From assembly GCF_963576675.1 (NCBI RefSeq), contig NC_088910.1, forward strand, positions 88,604,104 to 88,668,103: a DNA stretch of 64,000 bases. The letters are read 5' to 3'. The notes under the pieces are model-generated. The model worked only from the letters and a program-made list of their open reading frames with translations. It searched no databases and had not been told where the DNA came from. The stretch comes from Euphorbia lathyris. Its lineage: Eukaryota; Streptophyta; Magnoliopsida; Malpighiales; Euphorbiaceae. How positions within the stretch are numbered: position 1 is the first letter of the stretch; each line of letters begins with the position of its first letter. Below are positions 46,501-57,416 of this stretch, one piece after another. The position numbers and the translations under genes are program-made.

Positions 46501-47679
46501 AAGTTTGATACTTTCTTTAGCCTTGAGACTCTCCTTAGAATGCGGGGAGTGAAGGTGAGTAATCAAGAGAAAGACTTGGATAGGCACTGTTGGGCGCTGA
46601 CTAACAATGGAGTTTATTCTTGCAAATCGGCCTTTGAAGCTTTCTCTCTCTTTAGATCTGATCCTCCCTCGGATGTGTGGAAGTCGATTTGGACCCTTAA
46701 AGTTCCTTTCCGTATTAGGAGTTTCCTGTGGCTGGGCGTTAAGGACAGGCTTCTTACTAATTCGGATAGGCACAGAAGGCACTTGGCTGATTCTGGAGCT
46801 TGCAGTAGATGCAGAGGCCATGTTGAGACTTTGTGCCATGCTCTTAGAGATTGCTCTAATAGTAAAGAGGTTTGGAGGAAAATTCTCCCACACCATATTT
46901 TCTCTTCCTTCATGGCACATTCTGAGGTCGACTGGTTCTCTGATGGTGTTAGAGGAAAGTTGCTTCCATACATGGAGCATGGTGACATTTTCTTTGCTAT
47001 TATCTGTCACCAAGTTTGGAAATGGAGAAACGAGGAGATTTTTGGAGATAAAACTGTTTTTATGACAAACTTAGCTGATTTCTTCTCGAAAAAACTTTTC
47101 TCTATTATCGATAGTTTCAAAGGAGAGTCCCTTGCCAGAGCCTCTCAGTGTTGTGATGTCCATCTCGTGGGATGGAGCAGGCCAAGAGAGGGGGTTGTGA
47201 AGCTGAATACTGATGGTTCCTGCCTCAGTAACGGTAAGATTGCGGCTGGAGGTGTGCTTAGAGATGTAGGGGGCGTCTGGCTTTCTGGGTTCTCCCAGAA
47301 TTTAGGGTTGGGTTCTTCCTTTTCTGCGGAGCTCTGGGCTATTCTTACTGGAATCAATCTTGCTAAAAGGCTGGGTGTTAAGAGGCTCTCTGTGGAGTCT
47401 GATAATTTGGAAGCAATCAAAATGATTTCTGAGAATCATTCTATGGGTCTTAACAGTCGCAACCTCATCAAAGCTATTATAAGGCTTTGCTCCTCCTTTG
47501 AGTTCGTAGAGTTCAGACACATTTTTAGAGAGCAGAATCGTGTTGCTGATCGCTTGGCGGCGGCGGGCCATGAAGGGAAGTTAGGCGTTACTACCCTTCC
47601 TGTTTCCCCTAGTTTCATCTCTCATCTTCTCTTAGAAGATAGGATTGGGGTTAGCTTCCCTAGGCTAATTCCTGGGTAG
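43579..47679 (+). pseudogene. LINE ORF2: endonuclease, RT, RNase H; one stop
   Basis: Starts MDLLFWNVRG at 43579. The APE-type endonuclease shows LLETKI, FVAGDFND and the C-terminal SDHCPILF. RT (about residues 440-720) shows KAPGIDGLPAGFY, RPISLCNVLYK, KLDLEKAYDRINW, RQGDPMS and the catalytic FFADDVLIF. After TAG 45706-45708 (expected Gln) the frame continues to 47679 with the plant zf-RVT region (CSRCRGHVETLCHAL) and a C-terminal RNase H (KLNTDGSC, SAELWAIL, VESDNLEAI, NRVADRLA). RNase H of this kind in plant L1 elements is known and thought to be acquired. Catalytic residues are intact. Confidence 0.92.
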
Positions 47680-47741
47680 TTTGTTGTTGTTCGTTTTTCT
47701 TTTCCTTTTCTACCAAAAAAAAAAAACAAGCAAACACAAAT

Positions 47742-48079
47742 CATTTTGAATACAGGAAGAAATACAATTAGAGAAATATTCGATAAAAATTTCCATATGT
47801 GTGTAAGAGATCGTACCCAGACAGCTGCATTTACTTGGCGGCTTTCATGCACGAACTCGATTGATTCAAAAGCTCAAGTCATCTCAAATATATCATCTGA
47901 AATAACCAAACCAGTTTGATAAAATCATATCACCTTTTAGCAAGTGAATAACTAAGGCTGAATCAGAAGCAACCATAATTTGCCCGATAGCCACGAAACA
48001 CCCGTATCAAATAAAGGATAATTAATAATTCAGCATGTAGAGTTGACAGTGTCATACCACGGCCAAAAAAGATTAGCCT
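47742..48079. other. Spacer, nothing recognised
   Basis: Flank of the LINE. No supported gene, repeat or structure. Confidence 0.5.
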
Positions 48080-48088
48080 CCATAGAAG

Positions 48089-48701
48089 GGGATTTTATAT
48101 TAGGGTCCCGTAGTTACAACTCCAAAAAAGACCCCACATTCACCTATTGACATCTGTATTTCTTTTTAAATTAAAAAATCTCATTTATTCGTTTAGGGAG
48201 GGTCCGGGGAGGGGTCCCACCACAAGGGTGTACTGGGGGCAAGCCTTTCCCTGCCAATTTATTTAGCAAGAGGCCGCTCCTAAGACTCGAACCCGCGACC
48301 TCTTGGTCACACGACAACAACGTTTACCGTTGCGCCAAGGCTCGCCCTCTTCAATGATGAAAACATAATCAACTAAAATCATCTTAGCAAAATCATCACT
48401 AATTAAGTTAATGGTTTCTAATCTCATTTCCCTCTTTTGATAAGTTAATAATCTTAGCAAAATCTCTCAATTTGTTGTGGGAAATTTGATAGAAAATTTT
48501 TTGCAGAAAAAGAAATCACAAAGAGAGAAACAACGAGACTAGAGAGAGAATGAGGAGGTCAAGAGAAGGGAGATGATGAAGGGGCCACGTTTTATTTTGT
48601 GCAGACTGAGATTTTTTAATTTAAAAAGAAATACAGATGTCAATAGGTGAATGTGGGGTCTTTATTTGAGTTGGAACTCCGGGACCCTAATATAAAATCC
48701 C
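48089..48701. mobile_element. Mutator-like MITE carrying a SINE
   Basis: Starts gggattttatattagggtcc and ends with the complement. TIRs of about 100 bp are almost perfect up to 'aaattaaaaaatctca'. Perfect 9-bp TSD ccatagaag at 48080-48088 and 48702-48710. The left half contains a SINE (48190-48347). Confidence 0.8.
48190..48347 (-). mobile_element. Au-like tRNA-derived SINE
   Basis: Minus strand begins GGGCGAGCCTTGGCGCAACG, containing an A-box-like TGGCGCAACGG, then a B box GGTTCGAGTC about 40 bp on. It continues with the conserved 'gcctcttgc', 'ccttgtggtgggacccctcc' and 'ccggaccct' motifs. This head and body match the angiosperm Au SINE family. It lies within the left part of the MITE 48089-48701. 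No clear TSD. Confidence 0.75.
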
Positions 48702-48710
48702 CCATAGAAG

Positions 48711-49458
48711 AAGTAGCCAAGCGGATACATGGACCAATAGCAGTCCAGATCCCAAAGGCATGCTCCTAGCTCCCACTAAATGTAGAACTTTATGAAGGTT
48801 AGAGTCTGAATCCAATAGAAGGTTGACATGTGTAAAGTACATAAACCTTTATGTAAGTCACCAATTACCTATAAATAGCATTGAAGTAAGGACCTCAGGT
48901 ACGTCATATTCTTACTACATATTGTTTCCTAATCATTGCTTTCAAGTTGATTTCGTACTCTTCAGTATCATTCTGACTTAAGCATTAGAGAGGGTTCGCT
49001 GGATTTACGACCTCTTTTTTACTGTTTGTTGCTATCTTAGATCACTGAAAACAATTGGAAGACAAAATTCAATATAAAGAACATCATACTCTATTGGAGA
49101 TGCTGTAAGTAATAGTGTCTAAGTTTTACACATTACATAAGCTTGTGAATTTAAATGCCAAACCTTTAAGTAATTGTGTCTAAGTTTTACTCATGCCACA
49201 TTATATCTTTAGTTCATCTTACAATATATATATATATATATATATATTAATTATTAAATATAAATTAATTATTTAAAAAAAAACATTCTCCATTTTATCT
49301 AAATCACATGTACTAAATTCTTTGTATCATTATTATTAATATTTTAATAAAAGGTCTAAACTTTCCATTTCCTTAATTTACACCTAAACATAATTAAACT
49401 AATTTCAATAATATACTTTTAACATCCAATTGGTCACTTAATAAGTCAAAATATAATA
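48711..49458. other. Spacer, possible old LTR fragment
   Basis: 48860-49020 has a TATAAATAG (about 48871) followed by a C/T-rich stretch and 'gacttaagcattagagaggg', a layout typical of gypsy LTR R/U5 regions, so an LTR remnant is likely. 49228-49248 is a (TA)n run. The rest is AT-rich. Confidence 0.35.
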
Positions 49459-49463
49459 CAATT

Positions 49464-49766
49464 TGATTCGGGATATGAAACACAAGGCCCAAGGGGCCAA
49501 GGCCCAGTAAAGGTAGGGGCTAAGAAAGCCCATGCAATCACCATCATTCACTATAAGTACCCCAAGCATAGAAAAGGTAAAGGGAGAGACTGAATCGGGT
49601 ATCCCCAAAGCTGTCCGAACGTTTTCCTTTATAATTCATCTCGAATAACTAGCTACCTTGATCGTCGAAGTATACGCAGGGACCGTTTCCCGCACAGAGA
49701 CGAAGCCCGGAAACCACAAGGAACCAGCGGAGACCGTTTGGAACACTGTAGTTCGTTTCCTAATTA
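49464..49766 (+). repeat. 5' LTR of the Tat-type element
   Basis: 303 bp, opening TGATTCGGGA and ending CTAATTA. It matches 57896-58183 apart from a 15-bp extra 'aaggggccaaggccc' and about a dozen substitutions. 'ctataagtac' (about 49551) is TATA-like. A candidate PBS tttggtgcggtg follows at 49767; I could not assign its tRNA. Confidence 0.85.
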
Positions 49767-49811
49767 TTTGGTGCGGTGAAGGTGGACTACAAGTGACTTC
49801 CGGATCTCAAG

Positions 49812-50100
49812 ATGCAGACGTCTACTGAAGCTACACCGACGGGAAGAGCAGACTCTGCTACCACTAGCTCCATGACAAATGAGGCGCGCCCCGCACCGGC
49901 CGTCCCAATCTCCCCGCAAAACCTGGGTCCTTTAATGGAGGAGGTTGACCCAGCGGAGGAAGAAGCTTACAACACCTCGCAGCTCCTCAGCGCTCTACTC
50001 AGGCCGTTCACACGGCGGCGCAGACAAAGATCATGGAGCAACAAATAAATCTGCAGGAGGAAAATGCCAAAATCTGGCAGTACCTCAAGCAGGCCGCAGG
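49812..50100 (+). pseudogene. gag: Truncated gag N terminus of the Tat-type element
   Basis: ATG at 49812 begins MQTSTEATPTGRADSATT and reads to about 49990. A frameshift then gives TKIMEQQINLQEENAKIWQY. The coiled-coil-like Gln/Glu segment is typical of Tat Gag N termini. The capsid and nucleocapsid parts are absent: sequence beyond about 50150 is already integrase. This reflects an internal deletion of gag, protease, RT and RNase H. Confidence 0.55.
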
Positions 50101-50149
50101 ACCACCTCCTGCACAATGGCACTTTGTATCGAAAGGCAGCCTGCCAGAC

Positions 50150-52725
50150 TTGGTTAAAGTGCGTATCGAAGGAAGAAGGCGACCATTGCCTAAAAGAGAT
50201 ACACCAAGGAGTTTGCAGCTTGCACGAAGGTGCCAGGTCTATTGCGAAGAAGGCTCGACTTCAGGGACTCTACTGGCAAACTATGGATTCCGACGCAGTC
50301 CGAATAGTTCGTAACTATCAGGCATGCTAGATGCATACCACACCCCGACAGCACCATTCAAAGGCATCATAACACCATGGCCTTTCACTGTATGGGGGAT
50401 CGACCTAATCGGCCCTTTCCCGATAGCACCTGCACAAAAACGATTCATAGTGGTAGCGGTCGATCATTTTACCAAGTGGATAGAAGCTGTTAAGCCCAAA
50501 ATATACCTAAAATAACATCGATATTTACCTCAGTTTTGTATTAAAATTATGTTGATTACGTTCATTCAGAATACTTTTACGTCTGTATTTGTTTCTATTG
50601 TGCAAGGTACTTAATTATTTGGTAAAATCCAAATAGGAGCTAAAACGGAGCAAAAACGAGAGGAAAATCATATTTACGAGCTAGAAACACATGCAAGATC
50701 AGAAGACCGATACGAGGAGTTGGGAAGCAGTCGGGAGCGGGAACATAAGTCCCTATCGCGATCGAGATTCCCAATATCTCGGTCGCGACACGCTCACTTC
50801 AGCACCGAAAATACGTTTTCGTCAGCAATCTCCCTCAAGCCCCAGGTCGCGACTGAGATTCTAATAATCTCAGTTGAGACATCGAAGATCCTGCACAGTT
50901 TTCACATGTTTTAATTCCAAACGACGTATCCGTTCATCCGGATAGAGGCGACTCTTCACCAACGGACGCATCTCTTCACCAACGGACACGTCTCTTCAAA
51001 CATACCTCTTGGAATATTATAAATAGATGAAGAAGTTTCAGAATTAGTGTGGTGCAATGTTGATTATTTCAATGTTGTTATGTTGGTAGTTCTAGTTCAT
51101 AGTTTGGTTACGCAAACTTGTTATAAAGTTACAAGTTTGTGTAAATAGTTTAAGACACAATATGTAGTTATTATTGTTGTCGTTTAGAGTTCAAGTTTGG
51201 TTCGAAGATAAGTTGCATTCTGGTAGTAGACGATCCATCTCTATTCCGAGATTCAGCGAGAGGAACTAACGGCTGAAGCGCAAAAGGGTCTGACAAACCT
51301 ACGGAGTTTGAGGGAAAGATTGACAACCCAGAACTCAAAGATTTCGTCAAAATGCTATCCATGTTTCTTCTTCTCTGTTAACTTGATTCGATTCATAATC
51401 AATTAATAATATATATTTTCAATTCAATATATTCTTCTGTTGTTACTTTGATGTTACCTTCGAAGTAAGGTTCTGGTGTTTTCATTAAAACTTATATATT
51501 TCATATAATTACAAGGAAACTTAGTTGAACACTTGAAAGAATTAGTTTTTATGGAAGATATGATCGTTAGGTCGGCTTATCGGGTATAAATACCAATTTG
51601 ATTAAGGTAGAAATCTGCTCCGATCCAGAGAGATTTCTACGGTTCAAAGCCTATTAATTGTGTTAATCGATAAATTGTTACATCTTAATAATCTTATCAA
51701 AGTTATAAGTTGTTTTCTTGCTTTGTGTAAACAAGTCTCAAATTCTACTTTAACCTAAACTTAATCTCTACACGTTGTAATCTTAACTATAACCAAAATT
51801 AGGATTAGAAACCAATTTAAACCAATTTAAACCATTTCAAACCATAAACGTTTTCCTATAGAATTTGAGAAGACGAATGTAATAAAGACAATAAATTCTA
51901 ATCAAATTCTGTGGGATCGATATTTTATTACTACAAGCGAAACCGTGCACTTGCAGAATTCGCCCAACAGAAGCAGAAGCCATCGCCAAGATCACGACCA
52001 ACAACGTCATTTGTTTCCTGAAACGGGCGATAATCCACCATTTCGGAGTCTTGCACTCTTTTATCACTGACAATGGGAGACAATTCGACTGTGCTCAGTT
52101 CCGAGACTTCTGCTCCGTATGGAATATTAAAGGACGATACACGTCTGTAGCTCATCCGCAAAGCAACGGTCTCACCGAAGTCAGCAACCGAACTATCCTT
52201 AGAGGAATCAAGGCTCGGTTATTTGACAAGGGACTCGCATGGCCAGATCATATTCCATCCGTGTTATGGTCTTACCACACAACTCCGCATTCGGGCACAG
52301 GAAAGACCCCTTTTTTCCTTACCTACGGAACAGAAGCCATGGCACCCACCGAAGTAATCCTCCGGTCGCCACGAACCAACAATTTCAGCAGCAGAGACAA
52401 TGGTGAAGCTCTCATTGAAGTCGGAGACAGGCTGGAGGAAGAATGTCTCAACGCTTTACTCCATATAACGACCCACAAGTAGAGCTTGGATCAGTACCAT
52501 GACAGACGAATGCGCCCCCGAGATTTTCAGGTCGGAGACCTCATTCTCCGAGATGCCTCAGCCGCTCAGTACCCGCTAGCAAAAGGAAAATTGGGCCAAT
52601 CATGGGAGGGACCTTACAAAATCCATATGGTGTTGCACAACAGGGCCTACAAGCTGGCTTCCTTGGAGGGAGCGGTGTTCGACAACAGCTGGAATGTCCG
52701 GACTTTGCGAAAATACTACCAATAA
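50150..52725 (+). pseudogene. Integrase of the Tat-type element, split by a solo LTR
   Basis: Zinc-finger region in one frame (LKEIHQGVCSLHEGARSIA, ending NYQAC), frameshift near 50330, then the catalytic core HTPTAPFKGIITPWPF, WGIDLIGPFP, VAVDHFTKWIEA up to the solo LTR. After 51970 it resumes with the second Asp in FITDNGRQFD and the Glu in NGLTEVSNRT, then VLWSYHTTPHSGTGKTPF. One TAG at 52480-52482; the last part (52486-52725) has the QVGDLILRD and WEGPYKI motifs and ends RTLRKYYQ. Apart from the insertion, frameshift and one stop, the domain is well preserved. Confidence 0.82.
50488..51969 (+). mobile_element. Solo LTR inside the integrase
   Basis: 1482 bp, TGTTAAGCCC...GCCCAACA, with perfect TSD gaagc (50483-50487 and 51970-51974). 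The pre-insertion coding frame is rejoined exactly across it. TATAAATAG lies at 51018-51026. Orientation is inferred from TATA placement and the TG...CA ends. It contains tracts with 'tcgcgac'-type repeats (50755-50870). The family is not represented elsewhere in the window; it resembles long gypsy LTRs but is unassigned. Confidence 0.85.
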
Positions 52726-52749
52726 CTACTGTAACACTATATCCGAGTT

Positions 52750-53640
52750 ATACATATGAATGAAATTCAATAATCTCATATTATTGTCAATTTAACATTC
52801 TCAAAGTTCGCCGAGCACCTCGATGAAATCGCGGTGTTACAACCGACTATCACATTGTGAGACGTCTCACACGCTTCTCGCTTCACATATGAATAAAATT
52901 CAATAATCACATATTATTGTCAATTTAAGATTCTCAAAGTTCGTCGAGCACCTCGATGAAATGGCGGTGTTACAACCGACGATCACATTGCGAGATGTCT
53001 CACACGCCTCTCGCTTCACATATGAATAAAATTCAATAATCGTATATTATTGTCAATTTAACATTCTCAAAGTTCGTCGAGCACCTCGATGAAATAGCGG
53101 TGCTGCAACCGACGATCACATTGCAAGATGTCTCACACGCTTCTCGCTTCACATATGAATAAAATTCAATAATCACATATTATTGTCAATTTAACATTCT
53201 CAAAGTTCGTCGAGCACCTCGATGAAATCACGGTGTTACAACCGACTATCACATTATGAGATGTCTCACACGCTTCTCGCTTCACACATGAATAAAATTC
53301 AATAATCACATATTATTGTCAATTTAACATTCTCAAAGTTCGTCGAGCACCTCGATGAAATCGCGGTGTTACAACCGATGATCACATTGCGAGACGTCTC
53401 ACACGCTTCTCGCTTCACACATGAATAAAATTCAATGATCACACATTATTGTCAATTTAACATTCTCAAGTTTCCTCGAGCATTACGATGGCTCAGGGTA
53501 CTGTAACCAGCGATCACCTCGCGGGACGCCTCAAATAGTTCTCGCTTCAATCATACGATTAAAAACCTATATTCCCAAAATGTTGTCAATTCAGCACTCG
53601 CGGTTCATCAAGCATCCAAATAGCTCGCGAAATGAAAAAC
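52750..53640. repeat. 133-bp tandem repeat, 6-7 copies
   Basis: Unit starts at 52752, 52885, 53018, 53151, 53284 and 53417, a constant 133-bp period; a degenerate seventh copy begins about 53550. Each unit holds 'attattgtcaatttaacatt', 'cgagcacctcgatgaaat' and 'gtctcacacgcttctcgctt'. It lies between the integrase end and the antisense genes. Tandem arrays in this position are known in Tat/Ogre elements and can seed satellites. Confidence 0.9.
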
Positions 53641-53804
53641 ATAAGACCAACATAGACCATACGATTACATTCATAAGGGAGCACAGTCACAACATCAAAT
53701 CAATAGAAAACACGAAAAGTACAAACCTTGCCTAAAGTTTACAACGGGAGCAAAAAGCAGTTCTAAGATCACGGCAGAGGTTTCTAAACGCAAAAAAAAA
53801 ACAC

Positions 53805-54563
53805 CTATTCAAGACGGAATGTGGCATAGTCCGGGTTAGGAATCGCCTCATCATCCATCAGAGCCTGATGCACTGTTCGCCAATCAGAGCACTCATCGGT
53901 GTTATGACCATTCTGGCGATGATACAAGCAAGCTTTCCCCACATGAGTCACGCGATGACTGGGATCTGCCGGGATCGGCCCTAGAAAGCCTTGGCTAGCA
54001 AACTCTAAAAACACTAGACTACGGGGTTTCTCGGGATCGACGAATGCCGGCCCATAGGGGCGAGACGGCGAAGCATGCCGACCCCCACGACGAAACTCCA
54101 CTTTTTTAGGCAGATTGATCACCTGATCTGTTTCATCCGCCAGCAGCCTCCTGATCCAAGCAGGATGTGGATTCAAAACAGGTACGATGGTCTCATCCGG
54201 GTTAAGAAACCCAATCCCATCCTGTGACCATACTTGCTTCTCAGTAGTAGACAACGTGCTGACGACGACCTCATAAGAATCGGTCGTCGAGCCGGTATAC
54301 GGCGCTGAACTCTCACTATCAACATTACGGATCCTCGAGTTCACTCCTCGATTCCACCACACCGGGGAGGCGTAGCAAGTTTTCCTATCAACTGAATAGT
54401 CAGTCACCGGCGGACAATAGACGTAGGGATGAGGCATCGCGAAAATAGCTCGTTGAACCTCAAGAACCTTCGCCGAGTCCACGACATCCCAAAGAGACAT
54501 TGTACGAAATAACAAGACACAAATGGATAAAAGCACACTTCCAAAAGTAGAGAAAGCCACCAT
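53805..54563 (-). CDS. Antisense ORF B with a CCHC-like knuckle
   Basis: 252 codons on the strand opposite gag-pol. The likely start is the internal ATG at about 54501 (MSLWDVVDSAKVLEV); upstream residues are hydrophobic and may not be coding. The C terminus has CLYHRQNGHNTDEC, a C-X2-H-X4-H-X4-C knuckle like those in Tat Gag proteins, followed by DWRTVHQALMDDEA. The open frame is uninterrupted. It follows antisense ORF A downstream on the same strand, separated by about 200 bp. The product may bind nucleic acid; function unknown. Confidence 0.6.
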   Translation of the reverse strand: MVAFSTFGSVLLSICVLLFRTMSLWDVVDSAKVLEVQRAIFAMPHPYVYCPPVTDYSVDRKTCYASPVWWNRGVNSRIRNVDSESSAPYTGSTTDSYEVVVSTLSTTEKQVWSQDGIGFLNPDETIVPVLNPHPAWIRRLLADETDQVINLPKKVEFRRGGRHASPSRPYGPAFVDPEKPRSLVFLEFASQGFLGPIPADPSHRVTHVGKACLYHRQNGHNTDECSDWRTVHQALMDDEAIPNPDYATFRLE

Positions 54564-54768
54564 TTATAGTCTAAAAACGACGACATGACATGAAAGACAC
54601 CTCCAGATGAAAAGTAACAATCAAATCAAACAAGTCACATTGGCAAAATAAGAAGTTAAAAGCAGAGAAGTGAGCCAGAAATCATGAAGTTGATACATAA
54701 AGTACGACGCTTATGATTACAAAACAACAAAACAACATAGTTAAAGCACGGTGTCCTCGACCGTCCAT

Positions 54769-57416
54769 CTACTTCCTAAAACGCCCGCAGAACTCCATAG
54801 CTCTGGCCTGTGCCTGTTTATCATAGATATTTTGTCCGAACACCACCTCCGGCGGAACAACATAACCGGCTTCATGCACAACCGTAATGACCATCATTCG
54901 GTCCATCTTCACAAGCCTCTCCTCGCGCTTCTCTGCAAGTGCTCGCAAATCGGAAGCCTCCTTGCGAGCAACTTCGAGCTCCCTCCGCAATTTTTCATTC
55001 TCTGACGTAAGAGTCGCCCAATTAGCAACAGCCTCTGCCAACTTCTCTTTCCTCTCATGAAGAGTGGCCCTAACACGGTGCACCCACGACACATCACTCC
55101 TCAGGAAAACTCTTTGTACTCTAAGCTCCTTTGCATCTTCGTTGGCTTTTCGCTGAAGCACCATATGCTCTTCCCTTAACATCTTCAGCCGGTCGCGCAA
55201 ACCCGCATTTTCAGCCTCTTTCTTCTCCAGCATCTGACTACCTTTGACGATCTTCGCATTCGCATCCTCCAATTCACCAACCGACTTCCGCAGAGCAGCT
55301 TCCATCTCATGAAAGGAACGTTCGTCGTTCAAGCACATATCGAAAATCCTATTTGCATTTGACGTAACCTGGACGGATAGGACAATTGAGAATGCAGAAA
55401 AATAGTCGACACAATGGGACGTAAAGGATGGATATAAAAAAGAGCTTACCAAGCCAATTACAGCTAGAGTCTCCACACACAAGTCAATCTTGGATGCTCC
55501 CGGCATCCGACGAGACTCCCTAGGGATCTTCGCAACTCGAGCCATGGCATGGGGAAGATCGGATGTCACCATGTCAGCGTCCACTGGAAACTGGCAGACA
55601 AACTCCAAAAACTTAGCCACCTTAGCTTCCATCTTTTTCATCATCTCCGGATGGTCCCCGATCCTGTCTACCACATCGGTAGCCAGATCGGTGGCAGCGT
55701 CAGTTCAGGCTCGCTTGGAACCTTCACCCTTCCCCTGGTCAGTGACCACCTCGTTATTCCCCGTCCCCTCTTCAATACCCTCTAACATCTTCCCCTTAGT
55801 AGCTTTCCATTTTCGGACCTCGGCAGCATCTATCTGAACGCCAGGCTCATTACCTCCCTCGATGTTAAATACCTCCACATTCTCCTCGACGCCCATGTTC
55901 ACTGACTCTTATACAAGCAACCCCTGCGGAATGTCAACCACAGCTTCCCCTTCCTCACAAGCTCCGAGGACCCCTCCTATGCTCTGGACGACTTGGTTCG
56001 CATCCTCAAGCGACGAAAATGAGACCAGAGAAGCTGACGCACCAGCAAAAGCTCCAGCGGAGTCTCGATCCCAACTCCGAACTCATCAGGATCGAAGTCC
56101 ATACTCACTCTAGGATCCTTGGCTCCTGCAGCAAACAAACACAAAAATAAAACACGGATACAAACAACAAGAAACAGATGCTAAAACCCCCAAAAAAGCT
56201 ACCCAGGGACCTCACCTACAACTGCAACACTCATGGTGATCGATTCCAACTCCGCCAGCTCGCCAGTAGTAAATTGATAACCCTTCTTCCATTTTTCGAA
56301 GTCTTCACGGGACCATCCCGAAACCTGCGCCATCCGCCAACGGTTCTAGATATAATAGCCGGAGGCCAAGAAGTGACCGATCAATTGGTCCACATCCTGT
56401 TTATGATCCTTATCACAGGGTAAACCTTTAAGGTAAGTTACCAATTGCTCCTCCGATGCCAACATTTCCCAAGGAACCAACCAGCGACTAGCATCCATCG
56501 GGTCATCGTTCCACACAACTCGAAAAGGGAAGTTGCCATCCAATTTCCGAACCAGAAAATATCTATGACGGTACTCGTTGATTTTATCCCTCAGCCCACC
56601 TAGCACCTTAAACTTTTGATGAGAGAACGTCCCGTGCTGAGATCGAGGACCTTTGTTTGGGCGAAAGAATTGGCGGAATACCAGCCCGGTAGCTTGAAAT
56701 TCGGCTAATCGGCACAAAGAATAAAACGCTACCATCATCCTCCAACTGTTCGGGTGAATCTGCCCAGGGCACAGGTCGTACTCCTTTAGTACCTCTATAA
56801 AAAATGGTAGCAAGGGTAGCCGCACCCCAGATTCAAATTGCTCTTCGTAGAGCACCACTTCATTAGGCCTGCCGACATAGCAGGCGCGGTCGTCCTCACC
56901 CAACGCCTTCAGCTCATACGGCTCTCCTATTGGGTAAGCCACCGATATGGACGGCAAATCATTCGCCAAAATGATGCTGTGATCATCCTCCACCAGATAA
57001 GATTCTGGTCTTTTCGGTCGCTCAGACCTCCCAAAACGCACACTATCAGACCCCACGACACCCGGTTTTCTCGACCACACCTTATTCCTCATTCTCGCAT
57101 ATAGGGTCTCGAGGTTCTCGTTAGACCCTATTAAACCATCGGGAACCACCACAATAATCTCATAAACACCCGGCGCAACTCTGCCACTAGGCCGGTTCAC
57201 GCTCGGTTCAGACCGCGGCACCGGCAACTGCCTCCTCTTTACCATTGTTCCCTGTTGATACCCGCTCTCCCCTTCCGAATCAACCCGCCTTTTTGGTTTG
57301 GAGGGTCGAACACAAGAAGTATCGCGGAGCATGAAATCACCCGGAATCACAGGCGACAGTCTTTTCAAGGCTCTCCGAGAAGAACCTTCTGCCATAATAA
57401 ACTCCCCCCCAAACAA
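54769..57416 (-). pseudogene. Antisense gene A, PF04195-like, with introns
   Basis: Minus strand; start at 57416 or, better, MAEGSSRRALKRLSPV at 57395. Exon 1 (to 56346) carries LPLLPFFIEVLKEYDLCPGQ, IHPNSWRMMVAFYSLC and LVFRQFFRPN, the layout of the 'putative gypsy type transposon' family (PF04195). A TAG at 56346-56348 interrupts, but the frame continues to a consensus donor. Intron 1 is 56126-56215 (GT...AG on minus); intron 2 is 55369-55449 (gtaagc...tccag). Frameshifts or stops lie near 56000-56060 and 55690-55910. The downstream part (55368-54769) is a long coiled coil (EMEAALRKSVGELEDA, LTSENEKLRRELEVARKEAS). Function unknown. Confidence 0.62.

Larger units (their letters stand above)
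41131..47724 (+). mobile_element. Near-intact L1-type LINE with RNase H
   Basis: A 6.6-kb non-LTR retrotransposon. The 17-bp target duplication aacaagcaaacacaaat is perfect (41114-41130 and 47725-47741). Order: pyrimidine-rich 5' UTR, ORF1 (nucleic-acid-binding), ORF2 (endonuclease, RT, RNase H), short 3' UTR and an A12 tail. Only one defect was noted, a TAG in ORF2 at 45706-45708. The perfect TSD and almost open ORFs imply recent insertion. Confidence 0.93.

Noticed and set aside
48240..48350. tRNA gene on the minus strand
   Set aside because: A and B boxes are present, but the body and tail match an Au-type SINE and no cloverleaf acceptor stem is formed.
52750..53640. CRISPR-like array
   Set aside because: Units are contiguous 133-bp tandem repeats without unique spacers, in plant DNA.
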